Position numbers and translations under genes: made by a program. A stretch of DNA of 33,585 nucleotides from contig NZ_ALVZ01000161.1 in NCBI RefSeq assembly GCF_000332055.1, positions 1-33,585 of the forward strand, read 5' to 3'. Under the pieces are notes generated by a model. The model searched no databases and had not been told where the DNA came from. It was given only the letters and a program-made list of their open reading frames with translations. Positions 33,104-33,585 of this stretch are shown piece by piece. The DNA is from Xenococcus sp. PCC 7305. Lineage in GTDB: Bacteria > Cyanobacteriota > Cyanobacteriia > Cyanobacteriales > Xenococcaceae. The first letter of the stretch is position 1; each line of letters starts with the position of its first letter.

Positions 33104-33163
33104 GAAAGCCCTTGTACTGAAACTTAAACTTATTCGAGTCCAAGCAACAGGCCAAGAGCTTTC
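33104..33163 (-). terminator. Long hairpin between cpeA and cpeZ
   Basis: GAAAGCCCTTG (33104-33114) pairs with CAAGAGCTTTC (33153-33163) through 11 base pairs with one G-U on the minus-strand RNA. A 38-nt loop separates the arms, and only a short T-run follows. It could reduce read-through from cpeBA into the CpeZ-like gene or protect the cpeBA 3' end. Confidence 0.5.
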
Positions 33164-33222
33164 ATTAACTCATAGAAGTGATTGCCAATAAATAAATTAA
33201 GGCAAATCAAATTCTCCTAAAA

Positions 33223-33585
<363 letters not shown>

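Overview
The window is chromosomal DNA from a phycoerythrin-containing cyanobacterium. The evidence is frequent HIP1 octamers (GCGATCGC), a plant-type ferredoxin, a C-phycoerythrin alpha gene cut by the right edge, biliverdin reductase, phycobilin lyases, a diflavin flavodiiron protein, an acyl-lipid desaturase and two tocopherol genes. The moderately AT-rich composition and many seven-base tandem repeats between genes would suit a large-genome unicellular or pleurocapsalean lineage, but that placement is inference. No tRNA, rRNA, CRISPR array or intact insertion sequence was seen.

Layout. 0-5.6 kb: a pentapeptide-repeat protein and a TVP38/VTT membrane protein on the minus strand, then a plus-strand set of a dihydroorotase/hydantoinase-type amidohydrolase, an unrecognised 100-aa protein and a tandem-domain SagB-like nitroreductase. 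5.8-11.7 kb: a DUF2079 membrane protein, a divergent CpcS/CpeS-type lyase, homogentisate phytyltransferase, a Cys-rich small protein, tocopherol cyclase (with a heptamer array inside its coding frame) and hisG. 11.8-14.9 kb: hflX and desA. 15.2-18.7 kb: ArsM-type methyltransferase, PiT-type transporter and ArsS-type radical SAM protein, read as an arsenosugar locus. 18.8-23.3 kb: an unrecognised small protein, a Uma2 nuclease, an Flv1-type flavodiiron protein and a CruP-like flavoprotein.

23.3-24.8 kb is the least conventional part. It has a strong hairpin followed by the 11-base motif that characterises the cyanobacterial small RNA Yfr1, two possible terminators, a frameshifted gene remnant at a G8 tract, and an MNT/HEPN toxin-antitoxin pair whose HEPN half is broken. 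24.8-29.0 kb: a three-gene operon (two YbjQ-like proteins and an M48 protease), a desaturase resembling sphingolipid delta-4 desaturases, and an HMGL-like acyltransferase. 29.1-33.6 kb: petF, bvdR, rsmD and the phycoerythrin genes (cpeF-like, cpeZ-like, cpeA).

Genes that work together: the two tocopherol enzymes act in one pathway. BvdR, the CpeF- and CpeZ-like proteins and CpeA concern bilins and phycoerythrin maturation, and the CpcS-like lyase may join them. ArsM and ArsS act in sequence, with the PiT transporter plausibly handling phosphate or arsenate. Heptamer arrays (ACTGATA, CCTAAAA, GGCAGAG, CCTCATC, CTTCTGC, TTACCCA types) punctuate the window, reach the stop codons of two genes and interrupt a third.
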